A stretch of 64,000 bases of DNA from NCBI RefSeq assembly GCF_030272615.1, contig NC_081410.1, forward strand, positions 501,978,442 through 502,042,441, in the 5' to 3' direction. Below the pieces are notes generated by a model. That model ran no database searches. It was not told the DNA's origin and saw nothing but the letters and a program-made list of their open reading frames with translations. A program made the translations under genes and the position numbers. Each line of letters begins with the position of its first letter. Position 1 is the first letter of the stretch. The stretch is from Cryptomeria japonica. Lineage: Eukaryota > Streptophyta > Pinopsida > Cupressales > Cupressaceae. Shown in pieces: positions 1 through 11,462 of the stretch.

Positions 1-441
1 ATAAAGATGCATGAATGTGATGACCCAAGACCACAAACAGATAAGTGATATAAAAGCAGGGTTGAGTAAACAGATGGCAACTGAGGAAAATATCTTCTTT
101 AACACAGATTATGCGTTTCATTCAATGTACACTTCAAATTGACTCCAAAGATATATCTTTCTAAAATAATATGATATACATTTGTTAATAAAAAAATCTA
201 AACTGCGAAAACCAATGTTATATAGAACATGGCAATCACTGCAATCGAGAAAAACAAACTGAAAATAGTAGAGTGCACTTAATAATAACTTGTACGTCAC
301 GCAGACAGAGAATATGTGGTGTTACTCTTTCTGAAAGCAATCCCGCCATGGAAATTACATAAACAGCTTCATTACTATTCTTCTTCAACATCTATACCCT
401 GGGAGCTCTCATTTCCTTTCTCTTTCATTTCTTCTCAGATC

Positions 442-447
442 TATATA
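442..447 (+). promoter_or_regulatory. Candidate TATA box of the DUF4228-like gene
   Basis: A tatata-type hexamer lies about 70 bases before the ATG at 516, inside a long pyrimidine-rich leader (about 410-485). A TACGTCA word at 293-299 (TGACGTA on the other strand) resembles a bZIP/TGA-factor site and would fit a stress-responsive gene. The end of the leader (about 470-487, T-rich then acag) could instead be a 3' splice site, so the true promoter may lie further upstream. Confidence 0.3.
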
Positions 448-515
448 CTCTCTTTTCTCTTTTGTTTTCTCTGTTTGCTTTACAGAGTTGAAAGTCTTTT
501 CATATATTGGTTGTA

Positions 516-860
516 ATGGGCAACAGTTTGATCTGTGCATCCACAAAAGTCTATTCTGAAACAGAGATTGATGAAGTTGTTCCAGTTACGACTACAAAGA
601 GAAATCCTAATTCACAATATGACTCTACAAAGTCCTGGGAGGTGGTCCCTGTGGAGAAGAAAATTCATAGTGTTAAGAGGGTCAAAATTAAAATATCAAA
701 GCATCAGCTGGAGGATTTGCTGTCACAGAATGTATCAACCCAAGATGTGCTGCTGAAGCTTCTGAAACGTGGAGTTCAAAGTTTGCCGGATAGGAAGATT
801 GAGGAAAAAGATAATGATAGATGGAGACCTGCACTAGAAAGTATTGTTGAAGTCAATTAG
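516..860 (+). CDS. Small DUF4228/PADRE-like plant protein, putative N-myristoylated
   Basis: Open frame of 114 residues starting at the first real ATG (516). The frame is open upstream to 507, but without an ATG. The protein begins MGNSLICAS, a glycine-2 N-myristoylation context with Cys7 available for palmitoylation, so membrane attachment is likely. The middle and C-terminus carry the hallmarks of the plant DUF4228 (PADRE) family: a basic VKIKISKHQLEDLL segment (about residues 50-65), a helix ending in LLKLLKRGV, and the C-terminal WRPALESIVEVN. Known members are short, often single-exon, plant-specific proteins, several of them induced by pathogens or abiotic stress; their biochemical role is not established. 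Length and domain order are normal and there is no in-frame stop, so this appears to be an intact gene. It stands alone, with no neighbour for at least 1.7 kb. A spliced 5'UTR is possible. Confidence 0.85.
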   Translation: MGNSLICASTKVYSETEIDEVVPVTTTKRNPNSQYDSTKSWEVVPVEKKIHSVKRVKIKISKHQLEDLLSQNVSTQDVLLKLLKRGVQSLPDRKIEEKDNDRWRPALESIVEVN

Positions 861-2560
861 TTGTTTCAGTTGGCACTCTTGAGCTGAATGATAATGGCGG
901 CCTTTCTTTAGACTCAATTGCACCGGTTTCATTTCAGAGCCCTAATTTATAGAATTTTTGTTATATTATAGCTATATAGTTTTCATAGAAAAAAATAATG
1001 ACATAGTGGGAACATGTTATCAGTTATTTTGGTACATGTACACAGTATAATTTGTTGGGTGGTAAATTTGATACCCAATCTCCAAAGCATCACTGCCATG
1101 GGTGATTGCCAGTATTCGAGGGAGGGTGAAGATTAATATGGGGCACTGCAAACCATTATAGATGTAACAGCATAACTAGAATTTTAACCAATACTTAATT
1201 TTGGCTCAGAGTAGAATATTTTATAGAGCATTGGCTGGAAAACTCAAGGAAATTTGAAGTGCAATTTCTAAATTCTTAACAGGTTTATATATAAAAATTA
1301 TATGAATTTTAATGGTATATTGTGCTTTACTTATTTATTGTTTTTCCTACTTAATGGTCAGGGTTCTTCTAGGGTCTCTACCATTGATAGCAAAATTTGG
1401 TTATATACACTACTTCAATAAATTAGGAAAATATACAATCAAAATATTGTCTAGAAATCTATCAACTAACAATCTTAAACTCTAGACAACTACAAAAATT
1501 CATATGTCATAGGAAGGTCATAAATCAAATTGCAATATATAATAGAAGCAATTCTTAAGACAAAAATACCAAGCATAGAAACAATGAACCACATGTCAAT
1601 GAAATCTTAAATCACTCCCTCGCATCAACAAGCCATCAATGAAGTATGTCTATTATCAATAACCTCATCACCCCAAGGCTTTTTTTTATTTGTAGACTAT
1701 CCACTTTTGTTACCTACTAAAGAAAGAAATCTCATTCCTAATGCATATCCCTTTCTTACATATACCTATGCAAACTGGGGCCATGAATTGTGTAGGGTAG
1801 TATTGTTAATGTGGTTATTATTCACATACAAAAGTAAATAGATTTATAAAATACAATTCTACCTTTCTTGAAAGATAAATTAATTCATGCAATGAATTTA
1901 AGATCTCAATTCTCCAATTGTCAGGTCTTGTCATGTTATGTTCATTCAAAGTTTTTTGCACTTTATTATTTCTCACAAAGGGGCTTACACTATTTTTCAA
2001 GAATTGGCTAGAACTCTAAGTAATAAAATATATTCCTTCTATTGGATTCACCAAACTTTGAAATCAATTTGCTAAATTGAACATCAACCTTGAGCAATTA
2101 TTCCAAAAATATTTGTTCAACTTAGAACATTTTACAATCAAAGAGTTGGGATCTCAAATTCCTAGTAAATTTTTCTATCCTTCAAGAAAGATCACATGTT
2201 GTAGAAATCTATAAGTGTTTGCATGTGACTAACAACCACATCAATAAGTATTTACACTACCAACTTCAAGCTTCTTCATATGGTCGTGAAGGCTAGCCAT
2301 CCCTATTCCCATATAAGCACACATCTCATCCATTACTTTAACATCATGCATCACTTTAACATTAATTCTAAATTCTATAAAATAATTATGATGAATTGAA
2401 GTGCAATGGAGAGGTAAAAGTAGAACACTCCCCTTCTAAGGTTGGGGAAATGGTTAACCATCTCCAAAATGATTCAATTGAGAAGATTTGCCTAGTGTCT
2501 GGGCTAGGGTTTCCAAAGTGCTCATGAGCTATGTAACATTGGAAGGATGATACAAAATAT
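861..2560. other. 3' flank and AT-rich spacer without recognisable gene
   Basis: After the stop at 860 there are AATAATG-like A-rich words near 990-1000 that could serve polyadenylation. Beyond that I see only AT-rich sequence with no open frame having recognisable homology on either strand. Confidence 0.5.
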
Positions 2561-2775
2561 TGTTTAACACACCCGAATAATGAGAGGGGGAAGAATCAGT
2601 CTTGAATAAATCTTAACAATTTATAGCTCAATTAAAATTCAACTTCAAAATTTAATATGATTTGCAACAAAGAAAGATAAGCAATGGACACACATTCACA
2701 AGAGGATGCCAAATTTACATGGAAAACCCAAGAAGGGAAAAACCATGGCAAGAGTTAACTCACACTATATAAATA
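2561..2775 (-). repeat. LTR-like direct repeat, left copy
   Basis: Starting TGTTTAACACACC, this stretch aligns by eye with 8261-8475 (TGTTGAACACACACC). Shared blocks include caaatcttaacaatt, aagaagggaaaaaccat and gttaactcac. Both copies run in the same direction and enclose minus-strand Copia-type coding remnants, so I read them as the ends of its LTRs. The left LTR may extend further right than the part that aligns. Confidence 0.6.
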
Positions 2776-4970
2776 GTATTACAATTTGTTGTCATGCTCA
2801 CTACTCCTGGAATGAATTGCAGACTGATGATCACTTCCTCAGGGGAAGATAAAAATTTTTTTCTAGAGAGACTCGTTGTCTCTGATCAAAATACATGAAT
2901 ACATGTGTTACAATGAAGAAGTCTTATGCAGCTTTGCATCCAATAATCGCCTTTAAATGTAACTAGTCTTGACTCACTACCTCAAGCAACCATTAGGAAA
3001 TTCATCTCCAATACTTCCACCATGTACACTTCTAGCTTCACATTCACATATATCACATTCCACCATCATCCACACACATGCAAATGAAAATATTCTCTCT
3101 ATATACCATCCACTCTTTTACAAAAAAACTATTAGGTCATCTAGAATAGAGGACAAGAAGTGATCCAACAAAGTTGGCCACAAAAACACAATTGCAGTGA
3201 AAGAAGACCTATCTAGGGGATAGAGAGGACCTATAAACAACTTAATACATAATCCAATGCAGTCTCAAATAGCACACATTGGTGCACATCCTCTAGGGTC
3301 AACAATAGGGTAGTGTTTAGGCAAAACATGTAGTACTTCTTCAAGATGAATTCACACAATGTGGATCCCCAAATGGCATAGTAGGACCCAAATGAAACTC
3401 AACACAAACTCCAATATTGGTGGAGACCCCCAAAGATACACTACAAGAAAAAGAACAAGCCCTTTTAGCTAGATAACAACAAATTACCCTCAAAACGAAC
3501 TTTAGACACAATGGAACACCAGCCAAACCATCCAACATCATGCAAACAACATAAAGGAATTCCATGAACCCTCAACAATATCCTCAAACACTTACTACAT
3601 ACTATCAAGATGAAAAAAGATGGAAAATTCCAATCTAACATAGAATTATTCATTACCTAGGTGCCAACAAAAACACTCATTAAATAAATATTGATAGACA
3701 CACTTCTAGAATATTTCATCACCTGAAATCTAAAATTTGATACTACACAAAAATTAGAAGAATGTCATCCAAATAGCAGTTTTAGGAACATCAATGTAGA
3801 GAATTCTCCAGATTAATCCTACCTAGTCAATGCACTATAGACAATAAAAGCATTAGCTACAACTCAAGTGACCTAAAAAAATAGGAGTGCAACATCCATA
3901 GAGCATAGACATTGTATTTGAAATTGCAAGGCCATACCAACAAATGCGAAGGAATTTAGAGAATTCTTCTATACTATCATCAACATACATCTTCTATAAT
4001 TTCACTGTTAATCAACTTTGAGACACCAGAATAACATTTATTTCACTCAAGAGTCATAAACAAGATATTACAACAACTTCTAGTATGGATAAGATCATCT
4101 AAAAAAATTACTTCATCATCATCATTCTAATCCTCATCTTAATACGCCTTGTCCTCATCTCAATGTTTTTAATGCTCTTCATGATATCATACCTAAAATT
4201 AATCATGAACATCATCATCTTTATTGTTTTTACCATACGAATAACATCTTCACCTAGACACCAGTCTTATTATCATCAATGATGATACATAATCACATTG
4301 TCCAATACCATCAGTATGGATATCAACACTAGGAGGTGGATATCAATCATGAACCATATGCAAAATGCATATTTTCATTCAACATTAATGATATCACACA
4401 TCTTATAGAACAATCTACTATCTAAACATCTCCTTAATATTTAATATTGAATGTAGACACCAAGACTAGAATAATTAGACATTCACAATGTTCAATGCAT
4501 ATGTTTGAGTCACCACCTATGATTTACATTATCATTAATCAACATTAAGATATCAACAAGACGTGCCTCCATCATTAGCCACACATAGCACAAACCCCAT
4601 CATCAAGATATCTTTAATGACAATACTTAGTCATCCCCGTCATATTATCTTTGAACACAAGTGCACCATGTGATAGTAATCACAACCCCCAACAATCAAC
4701 AACATATAATTAGCAAACAGCTAACACAATTGAACAACATTATAACAATCTCTTGGTATGACAAAAATGAAAAATATCATAACAATCTCCAATATATTTC
4801 TTAATGATAAGTCGTCTACAATCTAACAAACACAACACAGAGTAATCTAACAACATGAAGCTCATCAAAACACAAACTAAGGGTTGACATCAATGACAAC
4901 ACCAAGTCATTAATGACAAGATTTGCTAATAGTCTTCCTCTTTTTCATTGATGGGAAAAATAACATGATT
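2776..4970. other. AT-rich sequence, possibly remainder of a long left LTR
   Basis: No coding homology is visible. It lies between the recognisable LTR start at 2561 and a polypyrimidine tract at about 4975, so it could be the rest of a long, decayed 3' LTR or later insertions. The stretch 4080-4700 is rich in atca/catc words without clean periodicity. Confidence 0.35.
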
Positions 4971-4972
4971 CA

Positions 4973-4998
4973 ATACTTTCTCTCCCCCTTTGACATCA
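4973..4998 (-). other. Polypurine tract-like motif of the minus-strand element
   Basis: Read on the minus strand the sequence is TTGATGTCAAAGGGGGAGA followed by AAGTATTG. This is the type of purine tract that ends the internal region of plant Copia/SIRE-like elements. The element at 55177-61347 has an equivalent TTGATGCCAAATGGGGAG word near 60249. It marks the 3' end of the internal region of the element whose 5' LTR is at 8261. Confidence 0.45.
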
Positions 4999-5379
4999 AG
5001 AATAATGGAAAAGGTCTTTACTGTACTTTTTTTCAATAAGATTAGTCACCCACATACTTTTGTTTTTGTACTTTTCTCTCCTCTATGTTTTTTATTCCTT
5101 CTCTTATCACAATCTCTTCTCTTTTGACAAAACAACCAAATTTACATCCTCTCCTCCATTGACATAAAGGGAGAAGATCTTAACTTGATCTTGTATCGAT
5201 GCTCTATTCTTTTCTTAGCATTCATTTTTCTCCTAATGTGACAATCATTTACACTAGACTTTTCGACCCTTACATAGGTCCTCTATCAGTAATAATCAAT
5301 GAAATACATGCTTCCCCTAAGGGAAAATCATCAATATACTCTCTCATAATTGATATGACAACTGAACCATCAGAACTTA

Positions 5380-6760
5380 GATCTACAGTATCACTTGAAC
5401 TATTTTACCTTTCTATTTCATTTAGAAACACTTTGTCTTCATCATTTCCTCAAGGTAGATCATCTTATTTCTAAACACAATTGGACCAGTAAGCTTCCCA
5501 CAAGGAAACCAAAAGAAAATTAGGTGGTGAAATATATGTATTGAATAGCTCCCCTAGCTCTATGCTTTGTTTTCAAATTTTGAAGGTTTCTTTTGCATTG
5601 GGCAAAAACTCAAATCCCTTTACTACCTCGCCTAAATTTTTGTACATTTCCTTCACGTTCTTCATTTCCTAACCCAAATCAATCTTTTTCAGTGATGTGG
5701 AGGGACTTATTGTATTTCCCCTATATAACCTTGTAATGTGTCCTAGTTTTTTGTATTTATAACATGTAGTAGCATCTTGCAGATCATTTCCACCCATTTT
5801 CATATTAAATCTACAATAAAAAATATTGTGATCAAACTTGTTGCATGAGAAATAGTGACCATAGAAGGATTAAGGAGTTATAACATCATTCTTATTCAAG
5901 AAACCATTCATCATCACTCTGCTAGATTCATTATCTTTATGATCAAATTTATTGTAAGCATAGTACTAACCATTAAATGATTGAGAATTCATCACATTGT
6001 ACCTTGGATTCATATTCATCCTTGTTATACATTTAATAGCTACATGCCTAAGCTTGTTGTAGAAATAACAATTACCATTGAAAGATTGAGGATTCCTAGT
6101 TGGAACAATCTATTTAGGAGTAGGTCTTTTGAAGTTCTTCTTCTAGTTTAGGAATTTCCTAAATTTCTCCTTCTCTTTGTTTATCTTTTGAAATTTTCAT
6201 CTTCTTCATCTTCTTCTTCTCACCTTTTACATTATCCATACTTTACTTAGAGATCACCTCTTTTCAACATCAAAACTACCCTAAATTTTTTTCTTCTCTT
6301 TTGCATGATCCAATAAATATTTCTCAAAATCATATTCTCTTTCTCAAACTTAAATTATTTGACAATTTTATCATGAAGCTTGAAATCCAAGCAATCAATA
6401 GTCATTTTATTTTCCTTAATTTGAATTTTTAGGTTAACAATTTCATCTATTTTGAGTTTTTCTTCACTTTCTTTGTTATCTTTCAACTGTGTATTTTCAT
6501 CTTCTAAATTTTTTAGTCTAATTTAATATTCTTTGCTTCCTTCAATTTTGATCTTTTATCTTGACAATTATCTTCTTTGTCATACTAATTTTAATCTTGT
6601 AATATCTGCACTTTGCCCTTGTAGTGCATCCAGGTCATCAAGAGAAAATGAGAGATCTCCTTCAAGATATACTTCACAATCATTTGGATCAATATCCCAA
6701 CCTTGTGCTCCATTTCCTCTAGATCTAATTCTAGGCAAATTATATATCTAGCTACTACCT
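5380..6760 (-). pseudogene. Degenerate gag remnant with coiled coil and four CCHC-like knuckles
   Basis: Minus-strand translation in shifting frames shows a charged, Leu/Glu/Lys-rich coiled-coil segment (about 6550-6250, for example NLEDENTQLKDNKESEEKLK). About four zinc-knuckle-like repeats follow, between about 6090 and 5710: CYFYNKLRHVAIKC, YYAYNKFDHKDN, YFSCNKFDHNIFYC and CYKYKKLGHITRLYR. Many Cys and Gly positions have been lost. The order, coiled coil then several knuckles, matches the gag of the non-autonomous element at 56156-57190, so the two are probably related. It lies immediately downstream of a Copia GAG-pre-integrase remnant, which is unusual and may mark a nested insertion or recombination. 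Multiple stops and frameshifts make it non-functional. Confidence 0.5.
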
Positions 6761-6769
6761 TAGTTCCCC

Positions 6770-7127
6770 TATGATCTAGTGAAATATTTTCCTCAACTGT
6801 TAGATTTAGAGAAATGGAAGAATTGGCCTCCTTTAGGTGATAAACATTACTTCGATCCTTGGATGCTTTTGCTACCAATTTTCTAGAGCCCAATTCTCTA
6901 ATTTCACAATCCTTGTCATGAAATGTAAGATGATATCTTTTATTGGACCTCTGACTAACACTAAGAATATTATGTTTCAATCCCTTGACAAAAAGGACAT
7001 CCTTTGTCTTGTTATTTCCATAAATTGTGATAGTACCCTTTCCACAAATTTATGTTGGCCCTTCATCTCCAAACTTGACAGTTCCTCCATTTCACTTTTC
7101 AAGGCTAATGAACTTTATTGTGATTAA
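6770..7127 (-). pseudogene. Copia protease C-terminus and GAG-pre-integrase remnant
   Basis: On the minus strand about 7110-6970 reads GGTVKFGDEGP, then KGTITIYGNN and KDVLFVKGLKHNILSVSQ. This is the end of a Ty1/Copia aspartic protease and the start of the GAG-pre-integrase domain. It continues with YHLTFHDKDCEI and ends in SNVYHL near 6840. The HxxxGHxN-type histidine motif of GAG-pre-integrase is not recognisable. No integrase or reverse transcriptase follows on this strand. The fragment is part of the decayed element bounded by 2561 and 8475. Confidence 0.65.
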
Positions 7128-7257
7128 TCAATGTATTTGGTACTTTGTTTGCATGAAATACACTCTATAGAACAATATATCTTTCATTGTCTTTATCAAC
7201 TCGCAAGGTGTTTGAATTTTTCCCATTTTCTTATATCATTCCTTTTCTCTTCTACTT

Positions 7258-8246
7258 TCATAGCCATAAATAGTATTTCATCATTTGAATCCTCGCAATC
7301 CTCATCTTCTGATGAATAGTTGTACTCTTTAGAATAAACACTTTTCTTGGACCTCTCTCTTTTATATCTATCCTCGCCTCTCTCATCTCTATCTTCTTTG
7401 AAAGTAAATTTAGAAGGGAAATGACCAATTCTCCGATAGTTAAAATATTTGAAAGGTGACTTACCCTTGTATTTGTTGGTACAGTTTTCTTCAATCTTTG
7501 TACAAATTTTGATTCAATCTCATCAAGAAAATCACAATGATCAATGCCATCTTCAATCCTTTTAGTGAATTTGAATGCGACTTCTCTTTTAGGAGCAATT
7601 TCACCAAACTCTCTCATCTCAAAGATAGTTAGAGCACCATAGAATTGATCCATTATATATTTATCCAAATCCTAATATTCTTAAATATTAGATACCTCAA
7701 GACAATAAGCTTTAGGAAGAGATCGCAGTACCTTTTGTACAACTTCATCTTCTTTCAATTCAACACCAATACCTCATATATTGGTTACTACATCAACAAC
7801 TCAAAGAATAAGGCTAGCATTTTTTTCATCTTTAGACATCTTCAAATTCTCAAACTTGTACCTAAAGTTATACAACTTGATTCACCTTACCTTATCATAT
7901 TCTTCATAAATATTGTTTAGTTTCTCTCAAACTTCTTTAGCAGTACCCCAATGCACTACCTTTACAATAATTGAATATGTTATTCCACTCACAATCTTGT
8001 ATTCCATGAATTGCCATTATTTTCATATATCACTTAATATTAGCTACATTAGTTAGAAGAGTAAGAGGAGATGTATGACTATCTCTAACTAAGTTTCATA
8101 CTCCAAAGCGTAAGGAGTTCGAGCAACCTTTCATTTGCATTTCCAAAAGGTGAGTTTTGTGTCATCAAACTTAGGTTCCTTGTGAGACCCATCTTGTTTC
8201 TTCTTGGATCTTTCCTCAAGTGGTTAAGCTTTCTTAGAGGAACTTG
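7258..8246 (-). pseudogene. Copia-type gag (UBN2-like) remnant with degenerate zinc knuckle
   Basis: Several minus-strand frames carry parts of a Copia gag. Near 8150 is FDDTKLTFWKCK (the N-terminal substrate-like motif), followed by a stretch typical of UBN2 with MREFGEIAPKREVAFKF around 7610-7560. Near 7470-7430, in another frame, KYFNYRRIGHFPSKF is a CCHC knuckle in which three of four Cys are replaced by Tyr or Phe. An acidic tail (YSSEDEDCEDSNDE) follows. The 5' end abuts the primer-binding-site remnant at 8247, as expected. Frameshifts and stops show it is dead. Confidence 0.6.
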
Positions 8247-8258
8247 TCTTTGATATGA
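8247..8258 (-). other. Degenerate primer-binding site (initiator tRNA-Met type)
   Basis: Read on the minus strand directly after the LTR-like repeat starting at 8261, tcatatcaaaga resembles TGGTATCAGAG, the complement of the 3' end of initiator tRNA-Met. This fixes the element's orientation as minus and the 8261 repeat as its 5' LTR. Confidence 0.5.
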
Positions 8259-8260
8259 AT

Positions 8261-8475
8261 TGTTGAACACACACCAAGACTTAGAGGAGGTTTGAATGAG
8301 TCTTCAACAAATCTTAACACTTTAAGGTACAATTCAAATTCAACCTTAAACTTTAATATGGTTAGTAGAAAAAACGTATTAGCAACAAACACACATGCAC
8401 AAGAGAACACAAGATTTATGCGAAAATACAAAGAAGGGAAAAACCATAGTAAGTGTTAACTCACTCTTGTTTGAT
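8261..8475 (-). repeat. LTR-like direct repeat, right copy (5' LTR of minus-strand element)
   Basis: Aligns with 2561-2775 over about 210 bases. Similarity stops near 8475, where the sequence changes to an unrelated AT-rich stretch, so the outer part of this LTR was deleted or interrupted. Confidence 0.6.
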
Positions 8476-9629
8476 ATGAAAACAAAACAAGGTAGGATTA
8501 GGGCCAGGGTCCACTTTCACAGAAAAATTAGAATACAAAGCCACAAAAGATGTGGTTGAATTTGAATAACTCTTTTCAAAGATAGTAAAATGGTACCTTA
8601 GCGATTCTATTATTTTGTTTCTTTGGAAAGTGAGTGGATTTGAAATGATATTGAACTAGGATCTAAGTATGATGTAAATGAAAACCTAAAAGATTGTAAC
8701 AAATTTATGCATAGACATTAAATTCATAATAGACATAGAAATGAATAAGAAATATTGAGGTGCACCTTGACTGAAATATGGACCAAAATTCAATGGACCA
8801 GGTCGCCCAGAGCACTTTGGTTTTCTGATTTTTGCACACAAACTCAACTTAAACCTCGTACTCTACTCTCCTAAAATTTGGTGTAGACAAAGATAAAGAT
8901 AAAGAGGCAAACCCAATACTTATATATTAAAAATACGTAATACAATATATCCATGAGTTTGAGAAAAAGAAGTGGTCAAAACCAAAAAGAGCCCAACCTA
9001 GCTACATAGTAGTATAATACCATAAAACTGAGAAATCCCAAAACTATTATTTACGCCATACCATATCATATTATAACCAAAATATGCACAATTATAGTAC
9101 AAATGAACATCAAAACACCACATAACCGGGCCATCCATCATCAGAACCCACCAAAAACTAGTTCATTTGAGTCATTATCATATGGCCACATATGCAAAAT
9201 GGTTAGAATATCCTTCCAAAGCAACTAAATATCTGAAACAGGGGAGAGTGAAAAGCTGCTCCAAGAACCAAATTAACACTTATCCATACAACTTACTAAG
9301 ACAATTTCTTTGAGAGCAGGAACAAAAAGAACATAGCCCTTGTAGTAATTGGAAGCTTAATGATTAAGGGGTTTTGATAAGTCTAAATAAGGATGAATGA
9401 CTTGGAGGGGAGATTATTAATCTATATTTAGTCAGTGTTATACGTGTACAACTCATTTTGAAGGATCAAATCAACTGAAACTACACATGTTCTTCATGAA
9501 ACACTTAGCAAGTATTTTTTGAAATAGGGGAGGGAACTTTCAAATTTTGGGGTATCATTAGTAGAGCCAATTGGGTGAAAGATAAATGGAAATGGAAATC
9601 AATCCTTTAGTATTCTATTATATCAAACA
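8476..9629. other. AT-rich spacer, no gene recognised
   Basis: No open frame with recognisable homology on either strand, and no clear repeat pair within the window. Confidence 0.4.
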
Positions 9630-9804
9630 ATTTTTTTTGGTCTAGTGATGGATTATGGTATATGAGTCTACACCAATACTCCATGCAAGAGACACCTAAC
9701 TATGTTATGAATAAGGTGTGCATACCCTACCCTAGGCTAGAAGATTTGAACTTGTGACCTATCTTTAAAGAGTAAAAGTTCTCGACCATTATGCCAACTC
9801 AACT
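9630..9804 (-). mobile_element. tRNA-derived SINE candidate
   Basis: Read on the minus strand from 9804 the sequence starts agttgagttggcataatgg, containing an A-box-like TGGCATAATGG (9797-9787). It then has a B-box-like GTTCAAATC (about 9752-9744). The spacing between box starts is about 45 bases, as in a tRNA gene. A tRNA-unrelated body of about 100 bases follows, with an A-rich tail (accaaaaaaaa, 9639-9629). This is the classic layout of a plant SINE transcribed by RNA polymerase III. The head is not a functional tRNA because acceptor-stem pairing is not evident. I could not identify target-site duplications. Confidence 0.55.
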
Positions 9805-10189
9805 GTAAAAATAAAATTGTACTATGAAGGAGAAGGTTTTTTAGTGGAGTGTAAGTTTTTTCCTCTACAAGGAGTGTATATAATCATACTATGTAGGCTT
9901 TGGATTCATCATTCTAGATCATGAAGACTACTTATTGTTTTGATATAGTTTGGATTATAATTTTAATATTTGGATGTATTGATCTGCATATTATATAACA
10001 AATTATATGTACAATATTATAATACATATTGTTAAATATATAATATTAAAACATGATATCTTTATAACATATTTAATTTATATTTATATAATAATTTAAT
10101 ATTTATTATATTTATGTTTCTTTTTATATTATATAATTTATTAATAACAAATACAGTATGGGATTAATTGAACTATCTTCGACCAGTGA
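9805..10189. other. AT-rich spacer before the LINE
   Basis: Very AT-rich sequence (about 9960-10150 is dominated by tata/atta words) with no coding signal. It ends where GC content rises sharply near 10190. Confidence 0.4.
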
Positions 10190-10199
10190 ACTAAGGTTT

Positions 10200-10500
10200 C
10201 TCTCGCTCTGTAACCATTGCATGCAAACCTAGGCACGAGGTCGGGAGGCAGCGAGACTTGCAGGGTCGGCGGCGGGAGCTGTAGGGTGGGTGGCGGCGAG
10301 AGCTGCAACCATCAACCATCGCTTTGCATGCAACCCTAGACACGAGGTTGGGAGGAAGTGAGACCAGCAGGGTCGACGATGGGAGCTACAGGGTGGGCGG
10401 TAACAGCTCTGTAACCATCAACCGGGAGGCGGCGAGGCTGGCATGGTGGATGTGAGGAGATGCAGCTTCAAAAGGTCTCAGTGTTGCGTTGCAGGTGGAG
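10200..10500 (+). repeat. GC-rich imperfect tandem repeat in the LINE 5' region
   Basis: Two imperfect units of roughly 110 bases start at about 10216 and 10325 (gcatgcaaacctaggcacga and gcatgcaaccctagacacga). Each contains gggaggcagcgagac-like and gggagct-like blocks. A partial third copy follows near 10425. The block is strikingly GC-rich in an AT-rich window. Tandem 5'UTR units are known as promoter modules in some L1 LINEs; here that role is inferred from position. Confidence 0.55.
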
Positions 10501-11462
10501 GAAAATCCATGAACAATCAGCTGACAGTGGAACCCTAATGCATGCCTGATCTCTCACTTTGCCCAAATCTCTGTGTTTTCCCCTGCTTCATCTTCTTCCC
10601 ACTCAGAGCTATCCTGCACTTTGCCTTATAGTCTGTGAATGCCTCCACACTCAACATATGACATCTACCTGGATATTGCATTGGTGACATTATCTTTAAA
10701 ATTTTCCATTTAATACTTATTGTGCATGTCCCATTACTATCGACACAACTAGGATCTGTAGAATGGGTGGCAGCGGTAACAAGCCAAATAGTGGCGAAAC
10801 AGTGGGTGGGCGGAAGTGGTTGTCTACATCTAGAGAAATAGGCGATCTTTTGGTGGATTCTAGTGGTTTCCAAGCAGGTTGCAGGGTAAGGGGAGAGAAA
10901 GAAGATTTTCACGATATCATTTTGAATGCCGATTAGATCAAACACCATAAGCCCATTTTAACATTTGTGAGGGGACACCACCGCTGTCACATCATTCTCT
11001 ATCCGAGTCGCAGGCTAATCATGTTAATCTTCAAGCATATGTGACCTGGCCAAACAATACCCAGTTGATAAACCCCAAATTTCTTTCAACCCCAAACAAT
11101 CTTCCAATAAACAACTTGCACCAAGGAGTACCCTTCAAACCAAAAGAGGTTACACAAAACTGGAGAAAGAAAACCCCTTGCACATCTCTTCCTAATTCAC
11201 TAGCATAAAATCCAGATTAGAAGGTAGTGGGAAACTCTCAAATGATATAGCTAAAGACGTTAGTTAAGTTCTAGTCTCGCCAAAGGTCAAGAATGCTGCT
11301 AATACTGGAGAATCAGGCAAATCGAAAGGTGTGTATAAGATCGTTTTGTCGGACAATCTTATTCAGCCTCAAATAGATCTGTTATGCACCACAACCCTCA
11401 TTGGTAAACTACATTTTACTATTTCCTTTATGCAAATTTCATTTTGGGCTAAATAGAATTGG

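Noticed and set aside
3341-3653. Minus-strand Cys-rich open frames resembling small secreted peptides
   Set aside because: No signal peptide with ATG context, no recognisable cysteine pattern, and overlapping frames; probably chance.
5199-5474. Plus-strand open frame of 91 residues
   Set aside because: Antisense to the 3' part of the minus-strand gag remnant; no homology seen.
9742-9802. A functional tRNA gene
   Set aside because: A-box and B-box are present, but a cloverleaf with acceptor-stem pairing is not evident and the body continues as a SINE-like tail.
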